Origin: Sedimentisphaerales bacterium
GTDB lineage: Bacteria > Planctomycetota > Phycisphaerae > Sedimentisphaerales > SM23-30
Assembly (NCBI GenBank): GCA_028281535.1
Contig: JANQJS010000003.1
Coordinates: 1-64,000 of the forward strand
DNA length: 64,000 nucleotides
Direction of reading: 5' to 3'
The notes below the pieces were generated by a model. That model was not told where the DNA came from. It was given only the letters and a program-made list of their open reading frames with translations, and made no database searches. Shown in pieces: positions 1 to 8,552 of the stretch (position 1 is its first letter; every line of letters begins with the position of its first letter). A program made the translations under genes and the position numbers.

Positions 1-890
1 TCTTCCAGAAGAGGAACGGCCATTTCAGCCGCGGCTGTTGGTGTGGCAGCTCTCAGATCGGCAACCATATCGGCAATGGTGACGTCAACTTCATGGCCGA
101 TACCTGAAATGATAGGAATTTTAGAATCATAAATGGCTCTCGCAACCACTTCTTCATTAAATGCCCAGAGGTCTTCAATGCTGCCGCCGCCACGAGCTAA
201 TATGATCGTATCAATGGGATCGTTTTTACTAATTCGATTGATATCTTTGATGGCTTTGGCGATTTGTTTGGCTGCACCATCCCCTTGTACGGCGACGGGA
301 TAAAATAATTTTCGAACAATTGGGTAACGCCGATGCAGTGTTTTTTTGATATCTTCCAGAGCAGCAGAGCCAGTGGCAGAAATTATGGCAATCGTTTCTG
401 GTATTGCGGGGATCTCTTTTTTATATTCGTCGTCGAATAGACCTTCATCATGCAATTTTTGTGCTAATTGGCGAAATGCCAATTCCAAGGCGCCCAGGCC
501 TGAAGGTTCGAGCTTGTCGATCACAAATTGGTATTTGCCATGGGGGGGATAAACATCCACCCGGCCCGTGGCAATCACGGCCATGCCATCTTTGGGTTTA
601 AATTTTAATTTCCCTGAACTGCTTTTCCACATGACCCCTGGAATTTGGGCATTATCATCTTTTAAGGTAAAATAGAGATGTCCGCTAACATGATGCTTGA
701 AATTCGAGATTTCACCTTCCAGTAAAAACTTTTTAGGGAGATGATCATCTAGCGTCATCTTGATCAATTGGGATATTTGCGTGACACTGTAAACCTTAGG
801 CTCTTTTTTTTCAGGTTTGGGCTTAGGGTTTATAGATTTTTTCGCAGGGGACTTTCCGGAATCTGAAAATAAAAATTCGTTTTGCTGCAT
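1..890 (-). CDS. xseA: Exodeoxyribonuclease VII large subunit (partial, C-terminus outside window)
   Basis: Large subunit of exonuclease VII, which degrades single-stranded DNA to acid-soluble oligonucleotides in the cytoplasm. The first ~296 residues are visible, starting MQQNEFLFSD; the gene runs off the left edge with no stop. A lysine/proline-rich leader precedes the N-terminal OB-fold (about residues 35-130, with VYSVTQISQLI and EGEISNFKHHVSGHLYF). The catalytic domain follows, with the family motifs LARGGGSIEDLWAFNEE and ISGIGHEVDVTIADMVAD. The ATG at 890 is the first in-frame start after the ymdB stop, 28 bp downstream of that gene, so it is probably the last visible gene of an rny-ymdB-xseA operon. 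The xseB small subunit is not visible and could lie beyond the edge. Family assignment is firm from these motifs. Confidence 0.93.
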   Translation of the reverse strand, partial: MQQNEFLFSDSGKSPAKKSINPKPKPEKKEPKVYSVTQISQLIKMTLDDHLPKKFLLEGEISNFKHHVSGHLYFTLKDDNAQIPGVMWKSSSGKLKFKPKDGMAVIATGRVDVYPPHGKYQFVIDKLEPSGLGALELAFRQLAQKLHDEGLFDDEYKKEIPAIPETIAIISATGSAALEDIKKTLHRRYPIVRKLFYPVAVQGDGAAKQIAKAIKDINRISKNDPIDTIILARGGGSIEDLWAFNEEVVARAIYDSKIPIISGIGHEVDVTIADMVADLRAATPTAAAEMAVPLLE

Positions 891-918
891 GGCAATTCAA
901 CCAAATAGGGCAGTTGGC

Positions 919-1776
919 TTATTGTTTATTTTTAGAAAACGTATGTTTGCTTTTGTCTGACGCGTCATAGGCTTGATTGTCGCTTAGCGTACCGCGTTTG
1001 GAAATGCGTTCAATGTCGAGCGTGTTTCCATTTTCTGTATCGATCGTTAACAAAATGCCATTCAATCTAAGGTCGCCGGTGGCGATGCTGTAGACATAAG
1101 GCATTTGTGTCATCAAACTTTTGATCACACGGTCCGTATCACGTCCCAATACAGATTCGTGAGGGCCTGTCATGCCCAGGTCGGTGATGTAGCCTGTTCC
1201 TTTCGGCAAGATGGTTTCATCTGCGGTTTGGACATGAGTATGCGTGCCATACACACAACTAACTTTGCCATCCAGAAACCAACCCAATGCGATTTTTTCG
1301 CTGGTGACTTCAGCGTGGACATCCACGATAATGGTTTTGATATCAGGGGGAATTTGTCTAAGAACGCGTTCCATGGCATGGAATGGGTTTTCCGTTGGAA
1401 TCGGCATATGCATGCGTCCTAGAACAGAAATAACAGCCACCTGTGCGCCACGGCCGGTGGTATAAATGGCATATTCGCGTCCCATGGCTTGGTGGGATAA
1501 GTTAATCGGCCTGACAATATTATCTGATTGATTCATGATATCAAAGATATCACGTTTACGATAAACATGATCACCCATCGTGATGAGATGAACACCATAT
1601 TTAATGAGCTTATCGTAAATAGAGGCCGTGATACCACTGCCGCCAGCAGAATTTTCGGCATTCACGATCACGCAATCTATTGCATGCTCTTTTACCAGAT
1701 GCACAAGGTGATCAGAGAGGACTTGCCGGCCCGGCCGTCCTACGATGTCACCGACACACAGAACTTTAATAATCAT
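919..1776 (-). CDS. ymdB: YmdB-family metallophosphoesterase
   Basis: 285-residue calcineurin-like phosphoesterase of the TIGR00282/YmdB family. Bacillus YmdB hydrolyses 2',3'- and 3',5'-cyclic nucleotides and affects biofilm and motility. The di-metal ligands are all visible: D10 (VGDIVGRPG), E41-N42 (NAEN), GDH at 68-70, DVHAE at 152-156 and the GTHTHVQTAD segment around 179-185. Length is normal for the family. It lies 18 bp downstream of rny on the same strand, the arrangement also known in Firmicutes, where RNase Y and YmdB are neighbours; a shared role in RNA turnover is inferred. The last ~25 residues are a polar lysine-rich tail that may be specific to this lineage. Confidence 0.93.
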   Translation of the reverse strand: MIIKVLCVGDIVGRPGRQVLSDHLVHLVKEHAIDCVIVNAENSAGGSGITASIYDKLIKYGVHLITMGDHVYRKRDIFDIMNQSDNIVRPINLSHQAMGREYAIYTTGRGAQVAVISVLGRMHMPIPTENPFHAMERVLRQIPPDIKTIIVDVHAEVTSEKIALGWFLDGKVSCVYGTHTHVQTADETILPKGTGYITDLGMTGPHESVLGRDTDRVIKSLMTQMPYVYSIATGDLRLNGILLTIDTENGNTLDIERISKRGTLSDNQAYDASDKSKHTFSKNKQ

Positions 1777-1794
1777 TGTAGTTGTTTCTAGGCA

Positions 1795-3399
1795 CTATCG
1801 TGCATATTCAACGCAGCGTACTTCACGCAGCAGCGTTACTTTAACTTCGCCAGGATAGGTCAATTCATCCTGAACTTTTTGTGCAATATCTCGTGCTATT
1901 TTCCATGATGCCACATCATCCACTTCTTCAGGATCCACGATGACGCGAACTTCGCGTCCAGCCTGAATTGCATAAGCCTGTTTGGCACCTTTAAAGCTGG
2001 TCGCAATTTCTTCCAATGCTTCCAGGCGTTTGATATATCGTTCCATTGTCTCGCGGCGGGCACCAGGGCGTGAAGCGCTCATGGCATCAGCTGCCGCAAC
2101 CAATGTTGTGTAAACTGAAGTAATGGGGATATCACCATGGTGACCTGCGATGGCATTCAATACATCTTCAGAACGCTCACCGCTACGTTTGGCAATTTCC
2201 GCTCCAATAGCAGGGTGACCACCTTCTTCTTCGTGGTCTGCAGCTTTACCAATATCATGAAGCAATCCGCAGCGACGAGCCAGTTCGCTATCAAGTCCAA
2301 GTTCTTCTGCCATAGCTTGTGTTAGATAGGCGACTTCCACGCTATGTCGCAAGACGTTTTGGCCATAACTGGTTCGATAAGATAGTCGACCCAGGTAGGG
2401 CAGTAGTTTGTTACTGATACCCGCCAGGTTGGTTTCCAGGACAACTTTTTTACCGATATCGATTACTTGCTGATCCATTTCCTTGGTCGTTTCTTCGATC
2501 ACTTCTTCGATACGTGTCGGGTGAATACGACCATCCTGAATCAATTTGGATAAACTCTGGCGAGCAATTTCGCGACGTACGGGATCAAAGGCAGAAATCA
2601 CCACGACGCCAGGTGTGTCGTCAATAATGACATCCACGCCGGTGGCTTTTTCAAATGAGCGGATATTTCGTCCTTCGCGGCCAATCACGCGACCTTTCAT
2701 ATCATCGTTAGGGATATCAACCGTCGAAACCGTACCTTCACAGGTCTGGCTGGCGGCATATCGTTGCAAAGCATTGATGATTAAGTCTTTACTTTTCTTT
2801 TCAGCTTCTTCTTTGGCCTTGGTAACGTGTTTTTCAATAATAGAAGACGCTTCATGTTGAACATCGTCTTCCAGGCGTTCCAGAACCAGTGTTTTGGCTT
2901 CTTCTTGAGAGATATTCGCTTGCTTTAATAGCTGAGATTTTTGCTCAGCTAATACTTTATCCAGTTCTTGTTCTTTGTTAGAAAAGGATTTTTCGCGTTC
3001 GTTTAATTTATTTTGCTGCTGATCCAGTTTGCTTTGGCGGTCTTTATTGTTTTCAATCTGACGATCGAGGTTATTTTCTTTCTTGGCTAAATTGCGTTCC
3101 TGTTCCATCAGGTCGTCACGTTTCGCACTGAATTCTTTCTCTGCCTCGTCTTTAAGTTTCATGGCTTGGTCTTTTGCATCTAACTCCGCGGTTTTCATAA
3201 AATTATCCGCTTTGCTTTGTGCTTCAGAAAGAATTGTTTTAGATTGTTGCTCTGCCAACTGGATTTTAGAATTTCCCATGGCTTTGGTCGTGAAAAAGGT
3301 AACGATAACCCCTGCAATTAAACCGATAACGCCAACTAGAACAACGGTGGCTGACATCTCAGATAACATGATGCTATCCATTAATATGATGCTATCCAT
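1795..3399 (-). CDS. rny: Ribonuclease Y
   Basis: 534-residue membrane-anchored endoribonuclease that initiates mRNA decay. Domain order is canonical: one N-terminal membrane helix (about 17-38), a long charged coiled coil (about 45-215), a KH RNA-binding domain with [15 protein letters not shown] at 236-250, and an HD domain with [18 protein letters not shown] (H381-D382). A GGGAG Shine-Dalgarno lies about 8 nt upstream of the ATG at 3399. The beginning of the gene carries an 18-nt tandem duplication, so the protein starts [15 protein letters not shown] and in-frame ATGs at 3399, 3381 and 3357 could all serve. It is the first gene of the rny-ymdB-xseA operon. Identity is secure; only the exact start is open. 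Confidence 0.96.
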   Translation of the reverse strand: MDSIILMDSIMLSEMSATVVLVGVIGLIAGVIVTFFTTKAMGNSKIQLAEQQSKTILSEAQSKADNFMKTAELDAKDQAMKLKDEAEKEFSAKRDDLMEQERNLAKKENNLDRQIENNKDRQSKLDQQQNKLNEREKSFSNKEQELDKVLAEQKSQLLKQANISQEEAKTLVLERLEDDVQHEASSIIEKHVTKAKEEAEKKSKDLIINALQRYAASQTCEGTVSTVDIPNDDMKGRVIGREGRNIRSFEKATGVDVIIDDTPGVVVISAFDPVRREIARQSLSKLIQDGRIHPTRIEEVIEETTKEMDQQVIDIGKKVVLETNLAGISNKLLPYLGRLSYRTSYGQNVLRHSVEVAYLTQAMAEELGLDSELARRCGLLHDIGKAADHEEEGGHPAIGAEIAKRSGERSEDVLNAIAGHHGDIPITSVYTTLVAAADAMSASRPGARRETMERYIKRLEALEEIATSFKGAKQAYAIQAGREVRVIVDPEEVDDVASWKIARDIAQKVQDELTYPGEVKVTLLREVRCVEYAR

Positions 3400-4250
3400 A
3401 TTTTTTAGCTCCCATCAATGCGATAAACGCACATAGTGCTTTGCAAGACATGTCAATATTTTGTGGATGAGAAAAGTTTAAATGACAGGAAATATATTAT
3501 AACGGTCGCATGTAAGAAAATACTAACGTTGTGTCCAGTTTAGGATTTAAAGCATCTCCGCTCGAATCAGCAAAGATAGCAATATACAAAAGAGATTTGT
3601 AAGTTTGCTTCGTCTATAGCTTTAAATTGTTGTCCTAAAAAACACATGATTTTACCAGTATTAACTAAACTTCCATTTTTAAGCTAATCTATCGAGTCGT
3701 TCAAAATAGTTGAATGGGATGGAATCGTCTTTTCGTAACCTTCAAAGCTCCAGCGATTTCTCAGGATAGTCTTGCAGATATGCTTGGTATCTCTGCTGTT
3801 TCCTTTGTCGCGTGCTATCAAAATCTATAATCGAATGGCCAAGTCAGCCATGTTATTGTCAGGTTAGAAGCGAAATCCCAATGATAGACAAACCTTTCAT
3901 TGATTTTTCCCTGAAAACTTTTGCAGGATCAAATAATAGAAATTTGTCTCCTTTCTGAAAAATGATCGTCTGCTACTCATTACTAAATACAGCACAAGTA
4001 CATGCAAAAAGATTTAATATAATTGTCAAAGTTAAATTCTAACGTAATTTTACGGTCTTAGTGTACGTGAATCAGGCCCCTCTGGTCAAGGAAAAAGGTG
4101 TCGAGAATTCCTCTAAGTTATGATGGTCTCTTAACTTGTGAAAATAGAGAATCAGTCTTGATTTCCCGTGAGCTAACCTTAATAATGAACAGATATTACG
4201 TGAATAGCGTAGAGTAAGGGTAGTATGACACTTTTGATGAGGGAATCATT
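3400..4250. other. 850-bp intergenic region with a possible gene remnant
   Basis: Region between divergently transcribed rny and the dsbD-like gene. No intact coding sequence is credible. It must contain both promoters; a plausible one for the plus-strand gene is TTGATT (4158-4163), 16-bp spacer, TAATAA (4180-4185). Around 3748-3822 a plus-strand frame reads through a peptide resembling a Crp-type helix-turn-helix before a stop (listed separately). Confidence 0.5.
3737..3840 (+). pseudogene. Possible fossil of a Crp/Fnr-type helix-turn-helix
   Basis: A short plus-strand frame reads APAISQDSLADMLGIS followed by AVSFVACYQNL and a stop. The first part matches the usual shape of the Crp/Fnr C-terminal recognition helix region (S-Q-E/D-x-L-A-x-M-L-G-I/V-S-x-x-S-V). 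No start, no effector domain and no downstream continuation are present in frame, so if it is related at all it is a decayed remnant. This rests on one short motif seen by eye. Confidence 0.25.
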
Positions 4251-6206
4251 TTGCTAAACTATTTTTATAAAAAAAGTTATGAATTTTCGGAATTTCGGTC
4301 GATTTTTATCCATAATAATATGCATTTTTTACGATTATTTGTCATTTTGGTCTCACTGCAGCTAGGCTCTGGCCAGCTATTTGGCCAGTTTAATTTGCCT
4401 GGTTTGCCCCAAAACCCTTCCCAGAAGAATCGGCCCCATGCTCAGGCGACGTTGGTTAGCCAATTTGACCAGGTTTCTCCCGGCCAGAGTTTTTTCCTGG
4501 CAGTCTTGATCGATATTGATCCTGGCTGGCATTTATACGCAAATCCAATTGGGGCTAATACGGATCTGATTCCCACTCAAGTTCAGGCGGCACCCGCTGA
4601 TGGCATAGAATTTGGCCAACCGATTTACCCGACGGGGACACCTTATGCCGACCAGTTTGTCAATGTCACAGTCAATGTCTACAAAGAGCATATGAAAATT
4701 TTTGTGCCCGTCAAAGTGACAGCCACTTCAGATGTCAAGATTCCGGTGGAATTACAATTAAGTGGCGTTCTTTGTGAGAAGTCTTGTATTCGCTGGGATG
4801 ATCTTGTACAAACAAGTATTGATGTTTCAACTGCCGGGGCGGGGCAAGAAAATCAACCTGAAATTTTTGCAAGTCTGGATATTCCAATTATAAGCAAGAA
4901 GCCAGAAACACAAAATACATCCACCATCACAATACCAACGATCGATGTCTCTGATATTGAGATTCCTGAATATGTTGCCATGGATTTCAAGGATGCAGGT
5001 ATTACCAGTGATGATTGGGTAAAACCACTACTGCTGGCATTATTGGCAGGTGCCATATTGAATTTAATGCCCTGCGTTTTGCCGGTTGTTCCATTAAAAG
5101 TATTGCAATTGATTCAGCAGGCACAAAAAGATGCTGCATCTGACGACAAATATAAAGCCGTGAAACTATCGATAGTCTTTAGTTTAGGAATTGTCGTTGT
5201 GTTCGCTGCTTTAGCGGTGGTCATGAGCAGCTTCAAATTGATTTATGGGCAGCAATTCCAAAGTTTGACCTTCAAGTTTGTCATGCTGATGATTGTTTAC
5301 CTTCTTACTCTATCAATGTTTGGCATCTTTGAAGTGATGCTGCCAAGTAAACTTAATAACATCCAAATTGTCAGGGAAGGCTATTTGGGTGCCTTTGGCA
5401 TGGGGGTCTTAGCAACGCTTCTAGCGACGCCTTGTAGTGCTCCATTGCTTGGGCCAGTGTTAGCCTGGTCATTAAGTAAAACCATGGGAATAACGGTGAT
5501 GGTCTTTTTGGTCATCGGTTTAGGTATGGCGGTGCCCTATGTTCTGCTAACGGCATTTCCTAAGTTGATGAATAAAATACCCAAAGCCGGTTCCTGGATG
5601 ATTCGTTTAAAACAGGGACTTGGTTTTGTAATGTTAGGTGTGTCTGGATTTTTGATTTTTCTCTTTCCAGGAGAATGGCAGTTTCCGCTAGTTATATTCT
5701 GTGTATGCTTGGCATTGGGACTTTGGCTGGCCATGCAAGTGGTTAATGCCGCCAGTCCGCCAAATAAACGTTTAGCAGGCCGATTGTGTGGCTTGCTAGT
5801 TGTTGTGTTAGGTGGCTGGTTTGTCTATAGTTCGGTCGATACCCAAATCACCCATTCAGGCAATAATTTTGAGTTAGCGAAACTAGTAGAACTGAATCAG
5901 CAGGGCGAGCATGTCATGGTTGAGTTTACAGCCAGCTGGTGTTTGAACTGTAAGGTGGTCGAGAAAACGGTTCTGGACCGTGATGAATTTAAATCAGAAC
6001 TTGATCGAAAAAATGTGACCTTGATGATAGCTGACATCTCTAATAATACCTACGAGTCCGCAGTGATCAATAAACTTCTCAAACAGTTAGGCTCGGAAAG
6101 CATTCCCTTCACCGCGATATTCCCCGGCGACAATCCCATGGAGCCAATTGTATTGCGAGACATCTATACTCTTGATACAATCCTTGAAGCGTTAAGTACC
6201 TTATAA
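4251..6206 (+). CDS. dsbD: DsbD-type thiol:disulfide interchange protein
   Basis: 651-residue inner-membrane protein that carries electrons from cytoplasmic thioredoxin to periplasmic thiol proteins. Order: signal peptide, N-terminal Ig-like DsbD-alpha domain with a Cys pair (LCEKSCIRW, about 172-177), an eight-helix transmembrane domain with the redox cysteines C275 (NLMPCVLPVVPLK) and C395 (TPCSAPLLGP), and a C-terminal thioredoxin domain with WCLNC (C564, C567) and a cis-Pro segment SIPFTA. All three cysteine pairs are present, so it should be functional. The TTG at 4251 follows a GAGGG ribosome site; an ATG at 4320 would give a more typical signal peptide (MHFLRLFVILVSL) but has no clear ribosome site. 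The DUF255 thioredoxin-fold protein at 61127 could be a client, by inference only. Confidence 0.93.
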   Translation: MLNYFYKKSYEFSEFRSIFIHNNMHFLRLFVILVSLQLGSGQLFGQFNLPGLPQNPSQKNRPHAQATLVSQFDQVSPGQSFFLAVLIDIDPGWHLYANPIGANTDLIPTQVQAAPADGIEFGQPIYPTGTPYADQFVNVTVNVYKEHMKIFVPVKVTATSDVKIPVELQLSGVLCEKSCIRWDDLVQTSIDVSTAGAGQENQPEIFASLDIPIISKKPETQNTSTITIPTIDVSDIEIPEYVAMDFKDAGITSDDWVKPLLLALLAGAILNLMPCVLPVVPLKVLQLIQQAQKDAASDDKYKAVKLSIVFSLGIVVVFAALAVVMSSFKLIYGQQFQSLTFKFVMLMIVYLLTLSMFGIFEVMLPSKLNNIQIVREGYLGAFGMGVLATLLATPCSAPLLGPVLAWSLSKTMGITVMVFLVIGLGMAVPYVLLTAFPKLMNKIPKAGSWMIRLKQGLGFVMLGVSGFLIFLFPGEWQFPLVIFCVCLALGLWLAMQVVNAASPPNKRLAGRLCGLLVVVLGGWFVYSSVDTQITHSGNNFELAKLVELNQQGEHVMVEFTASWCLNCKVVEKTVLDRDEFKSELDRKNVTLMIADISNNTYESAVINKLLKQLGSESIPFTAIFPGDNPMEPIVLRDIYTLDTILEALSTL

Positions 6207-6220
6207 TTTCAAAATATAAT

Positions 6221-6313
6221 GGTTGGCAGCCTTTACTTGATGATATCTCGTTGAGGATGGTGAATTTGTATCACCCCATCCCCAACTCAATAAATTGAAT
6301 TGAGGCTGCCACC
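6221..6313. repeat. Extragenic palindrome, TGGCAGC/GCTGCCA family
   Basis: Imperfect inverted repeat filling the gap between the dsbD-like gene and nth. The outer arms are GGTTGGCAGCC and GGCTGCCACC. Inner arms GTTGAGGATGGTG and CACCCCATCCCCAAC pair around a short loop. It shares outer tips and an inner GATGG/CCATC block with the element at 20281-20353, although the stem sequence between differs. Confidence 0.7.
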
Positions 6314-6323
6314 CTGTTAATTG

Positions 6324-7040
6324 ATGAGAATGGCCATGGCAAAGAAAAAATCACCTTCAAAGGCAGAAAGTTCCAAAGCATTTAAACCAACCGCAAGTGA
6401 TTTAAAAACAGCAGGGGAACGAGCTAAAAAAATCACCAAGCTTCTCTATAAGCATTACCCTGATGCCCATTGTGCGCTAAATTATAAAAACGCCTTGGAG
6501 TTAATGGTTGCAACCATTCTTTCCGCGCAATGTACCGATGAACGTGTGAACATTGTTACTAAGGATCTATTTAAAAAATATAAAAAAGCCAAAGATTATG
6601 CAGAAGCTCCCATTGAAGATTTAGAAGAAATGGTCCGTAGTACTGGTTTCTATCGCAATAAAGCCAAAAACATCCAGGCGGCTTGCGTGGATATTGTCGA
6701 AAAATATAAAGGCAAAGTTCCCAACAAGCTTGAAGAGCTCGTTGAACTCGCAGGCGTTGGTCGCAAAACCGCCAATGTCGTTCTAGGCAATGCTTATGAT
6801 GTACCTGGTGTGGTAACCGATACCCATGTCATTCGCTTATCCCGTTTGATGGGCTTATCTAAAAATACCGATCCGGTAAAACTCGAATTTGACCTGATGG
6901 AAATCATCGCCAAAAAAGATTGGGTGCAGTTCTGCCATATGATGATTTGGCATGGCCGAAAAATTTGCGTTGCCCGAAGACCTGATTGCGAGAATTGTCC
7001 CATCCAGCCCCATTGCTGTTATGGAGAAAAACATGGATGA
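6324..7040 (+). CDS. nth: Endonuclease III
   Basis: DNA glycosylase/AP lyase that removes oxidised pyrimidines in base-excision repair. The helix-hairpin-helix and catalytic region reads ELAGVGRKTANVVLGNAY then VVTDTHVIRLSRLMG, giving the catalytic Lys of GRKTA and the Asp of TDTH. The C-terminus has the full [4Fe-4S] loop with Cys spacing C-X6-C-X2-C-X5-C (CVARRPDC..CPIQPHC). A basic Ser/Lys/Ala leader of about 30 residues precedes the domain. Candidate starts are ATG at 6324, 6330 and 6336; none has a strong ribosome site. The stop overlaps the next gene's ATG by 8 bp, implying coupled translation with the signal-peptidase-like gene. Confidence 0.96.
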   Translation: MRMAMAKKKSPSKAESSKAFKPTASDLKTAGERAKKITKLLYKHYPDAHCALNYKNALELMVATILSAQCTDERVNIVTKDLFKKYKKAKDYAEAPIEDLEEMVRSTGFYRNKAKNIQAACVDIVEKYKGKVPNKLEELVELAGVGRKTANVVLGNAYDVPGVVTDTHVIRLSRLMGLSKNTDPVKLEFDLMEIIAKKDWVQFCHMMIWHGRKICVARRPDCENCPIQPHCCYGEKHG

Positions 7041-7983
7041 TTCTGTTGCTGAATCAATAGAATTAGAAAAGGCCGCAAAACCAAAATCCCCCTGGTTTGC
7101 AGTCGTTCTGGCATTTATGATTACAGGGTTGGGGCATTTTTATGCGAGACGGTTTAAAAGGGGGATTGGATTTATCGTCTTTGAATTCTTAGCTACTATT
7201 GCTATCTTTTGTATCATTAGTATACCTGATTTAAAATTTACAATGGGGTTAGTATCTTTAAGTTCAATAATATCTATTTTATATCTGGTTTGGTATTTAA
7301 GAGATACTTATAGTTGCACTAAGAGTTACAATGAGGTTAACCAACTAAAATATTCACGTTCTATAAAGAGGTTTTCTTTAAGTTTGATAGCTTTCATGGT
7401 CGTTCTGGGTATGAAATGCTTTTACATAACGCCTGGGCTCGCAGTAGCGTTATTTGTAAAACACAATTATCTTGAAGCTTTTCATATCCCGGATTTTAAT
7501 TACCCACAAAAATATTCTATTCTAAAACCTGAACCTTACGAAGGTGCTATGTTTCCTTGTATCAAACCTGATGATCGTCTTTTGGTCAATAAGATCGCTT
7601 ACCAGAATCAGATACCTGCTATGGGTGATTTGGTTGTTTTTAAATATCCTGTGAACCCGATAGATAGTTACGTTATGCGTGTGGTGGGTTTGCCTGGCCA
7701 AAAATTGGAAATCAAAGATCAACAAGTCTGGGTCGATGGGCAACCCTTAATAGAGCCTCCATTTGATACCATTCAATATGATTACACCCGCATTCATTAT
7801 GATATTAAATATGGAAAATCTGGCCAACGCTTTACCGTTCCCCCAAATCATTTATTTGTACTAGGCGATAACGCAGGCAAAAGTAATGATAGTACTGTGT
7901 GGGGTTTTTTACCTCTGGAAAATGTCACAGGCAAAGCCTTTAAAATCTATTGGCCGCCGGAACGATCTGGACCTCTTTATTAA
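7033..7983 (+). CDS. Signal peptidase I-like protein lacking catalytic Ser and Lys
   Basis: 316-residue S26-family homologue. An N-terminal multi-helix membrane region (about residues 18-150, with GLGHFYARRFKRGIGF resembling small TM2-type domains) precedes a signal-peptidase fold. Landmarks are clear: KPDDRLLVNKIAYQ, GDLVVFKYP, RVVGLPGQKLEI and the box E segment LGDNAGKSNDSTVWG. The catalytic Ser, normally Ser-Met, is Ala172 (YEGAMFPCI), and the general-base Lys, normally in YIKRVIGLPGD, is Met215 (YVMRVVGLPGQ). With both residues of the dyad gone it should be unable to cleave, so a binding, chaperone or regulatory role is likely; a true lepB is presumably elsewhere. The ATG at 7033 overlaps the nth stop, and an in-frame ATG at 7021 is possible. 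Confidence 0.85.
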   Translation: MDDSVAESIELEKAAKPKSPWFAVVLAFMITGLGHFYARRFKRGIGFIVFEFLATIAIFCIISIPDLKFTMGLVSLSSIISILYLVWYLRDTYSCTKSYNEVNQLKYSRSIKRFSLSLIAFMVVLGMKCFYITPGLAVALFVKHNYLEAFHIPDFNYPQKYSILKPEPYEGAMFPCIKPDDRLLVNKIAYQNQIPAMGDLVVFKYPVNPIDSYVMRVVGLPGQKLEIKDQQVWVDGQPLIEPPFDTIQYDYTRIHYDIKYGKSGQRFTVPPNHLFVLGDNAGKSNDSTVWGFLPLENVTGKAFKIYWPPERSGPLY

Positions 7984-8001
7984 TATTATTTCGGGTGTGT
8001 G

Positions 8002-8427
8002 ATGAAAAAAATCATTTTCATTTTAATTCTGATTCACATTTTCTTTTTGCTGATGGCCGCAACCAATTTCACCTTCTTTAATATGTTTAAAAGTATTGGA
8101 CGGTATCAGTGGACCTTTTTTAACATCAATTTTCATAGTGGCTGGGGCAAGGTTTATGTGAGTGCCTATTCCGTTCAGCAAATTGTCGCCTATCTTATCT
8201 CTTACGGATTAGGCGTCTATTTATTTAAAGTCTATTCACGAAAAAATTATTTTTTTACCGGGCTGACCGGTCGCATTCTTTGCGGACTGGGCTTTTTATC
8301 TTTTCTATTTGAAGCAACCCACTGGTTTGTCAATCATCAATTCTCAGTTATATTTTCCATTCCAGTCGGTGTAGGACTTTTATGGGTTTTAATCTTTCTG
8401 ATTCAATTCACTAAATTACGGCGATAA
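8002..8427 (+). CDS. Small integral membrane protein, unknown function
   Basis: 141-residue very hydrophobic protein with four predicted membrane helices (about 4-25, 55-78, 88-108, 115-136) and a basic end (TKLRR). No family is recognised. It begins 18 bp after the signal-peptidase-like gene, so the two are probably cotranscribed. A GTG at 7999 directly precedes the ATG at 8002; the ATG followed by MKKIIFILIL is the natural start. Association with the inactive signal-peptidase homologue is suggested by position only. Confidence 0.7.
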   Translation: MKKIIFILILIHIFFLLMAATNFTFFNMFKSIGRYQWTFFNINFHSGWGKVYVSAYSVQQIVAYLISYGLGVYLFKVYSRKNYFFTGLTGRILCGLGFLSFLFEATHWFVNHQFSVIFSIPVGVGLLWVLIFLIQFTKLRR

Positions 8428-8454
8428 GTCCCTTTTATTCCCAGGATCTCGACC

Positions 8455-8483
8455 TTGATTCATCGCCAGATTTAGGGTATAGT
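8455..8483 (+). promoter_or_regulatory. Sigma-70-type promoter for the first PQQ-propeller gene
   Basis: TTGATT (8455-8460), a 17-bp spacer and TATAGT (8478-8483), about 70 bp upstream of the ATG at 8553, which has its own AAAGGA ribosome site. Seen by eye against the consensus. Confidence 0.55.
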
Positions 8484-8552
8484 GGGGTCTCTACCCATCC
8501 ATAAAATAAAGTAATAAAAAATGACCCAAATGTGTGTTTGAAAGGATGACTG

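Noticed and set aside
6952-7032. Longer start for the signal-peptidase-like gene inside nth
   Set aside because: It would overlap nth by ~90 bp and adds no membrane or domain feature; the ATG at 7033 fits the usual stop-start overlap.
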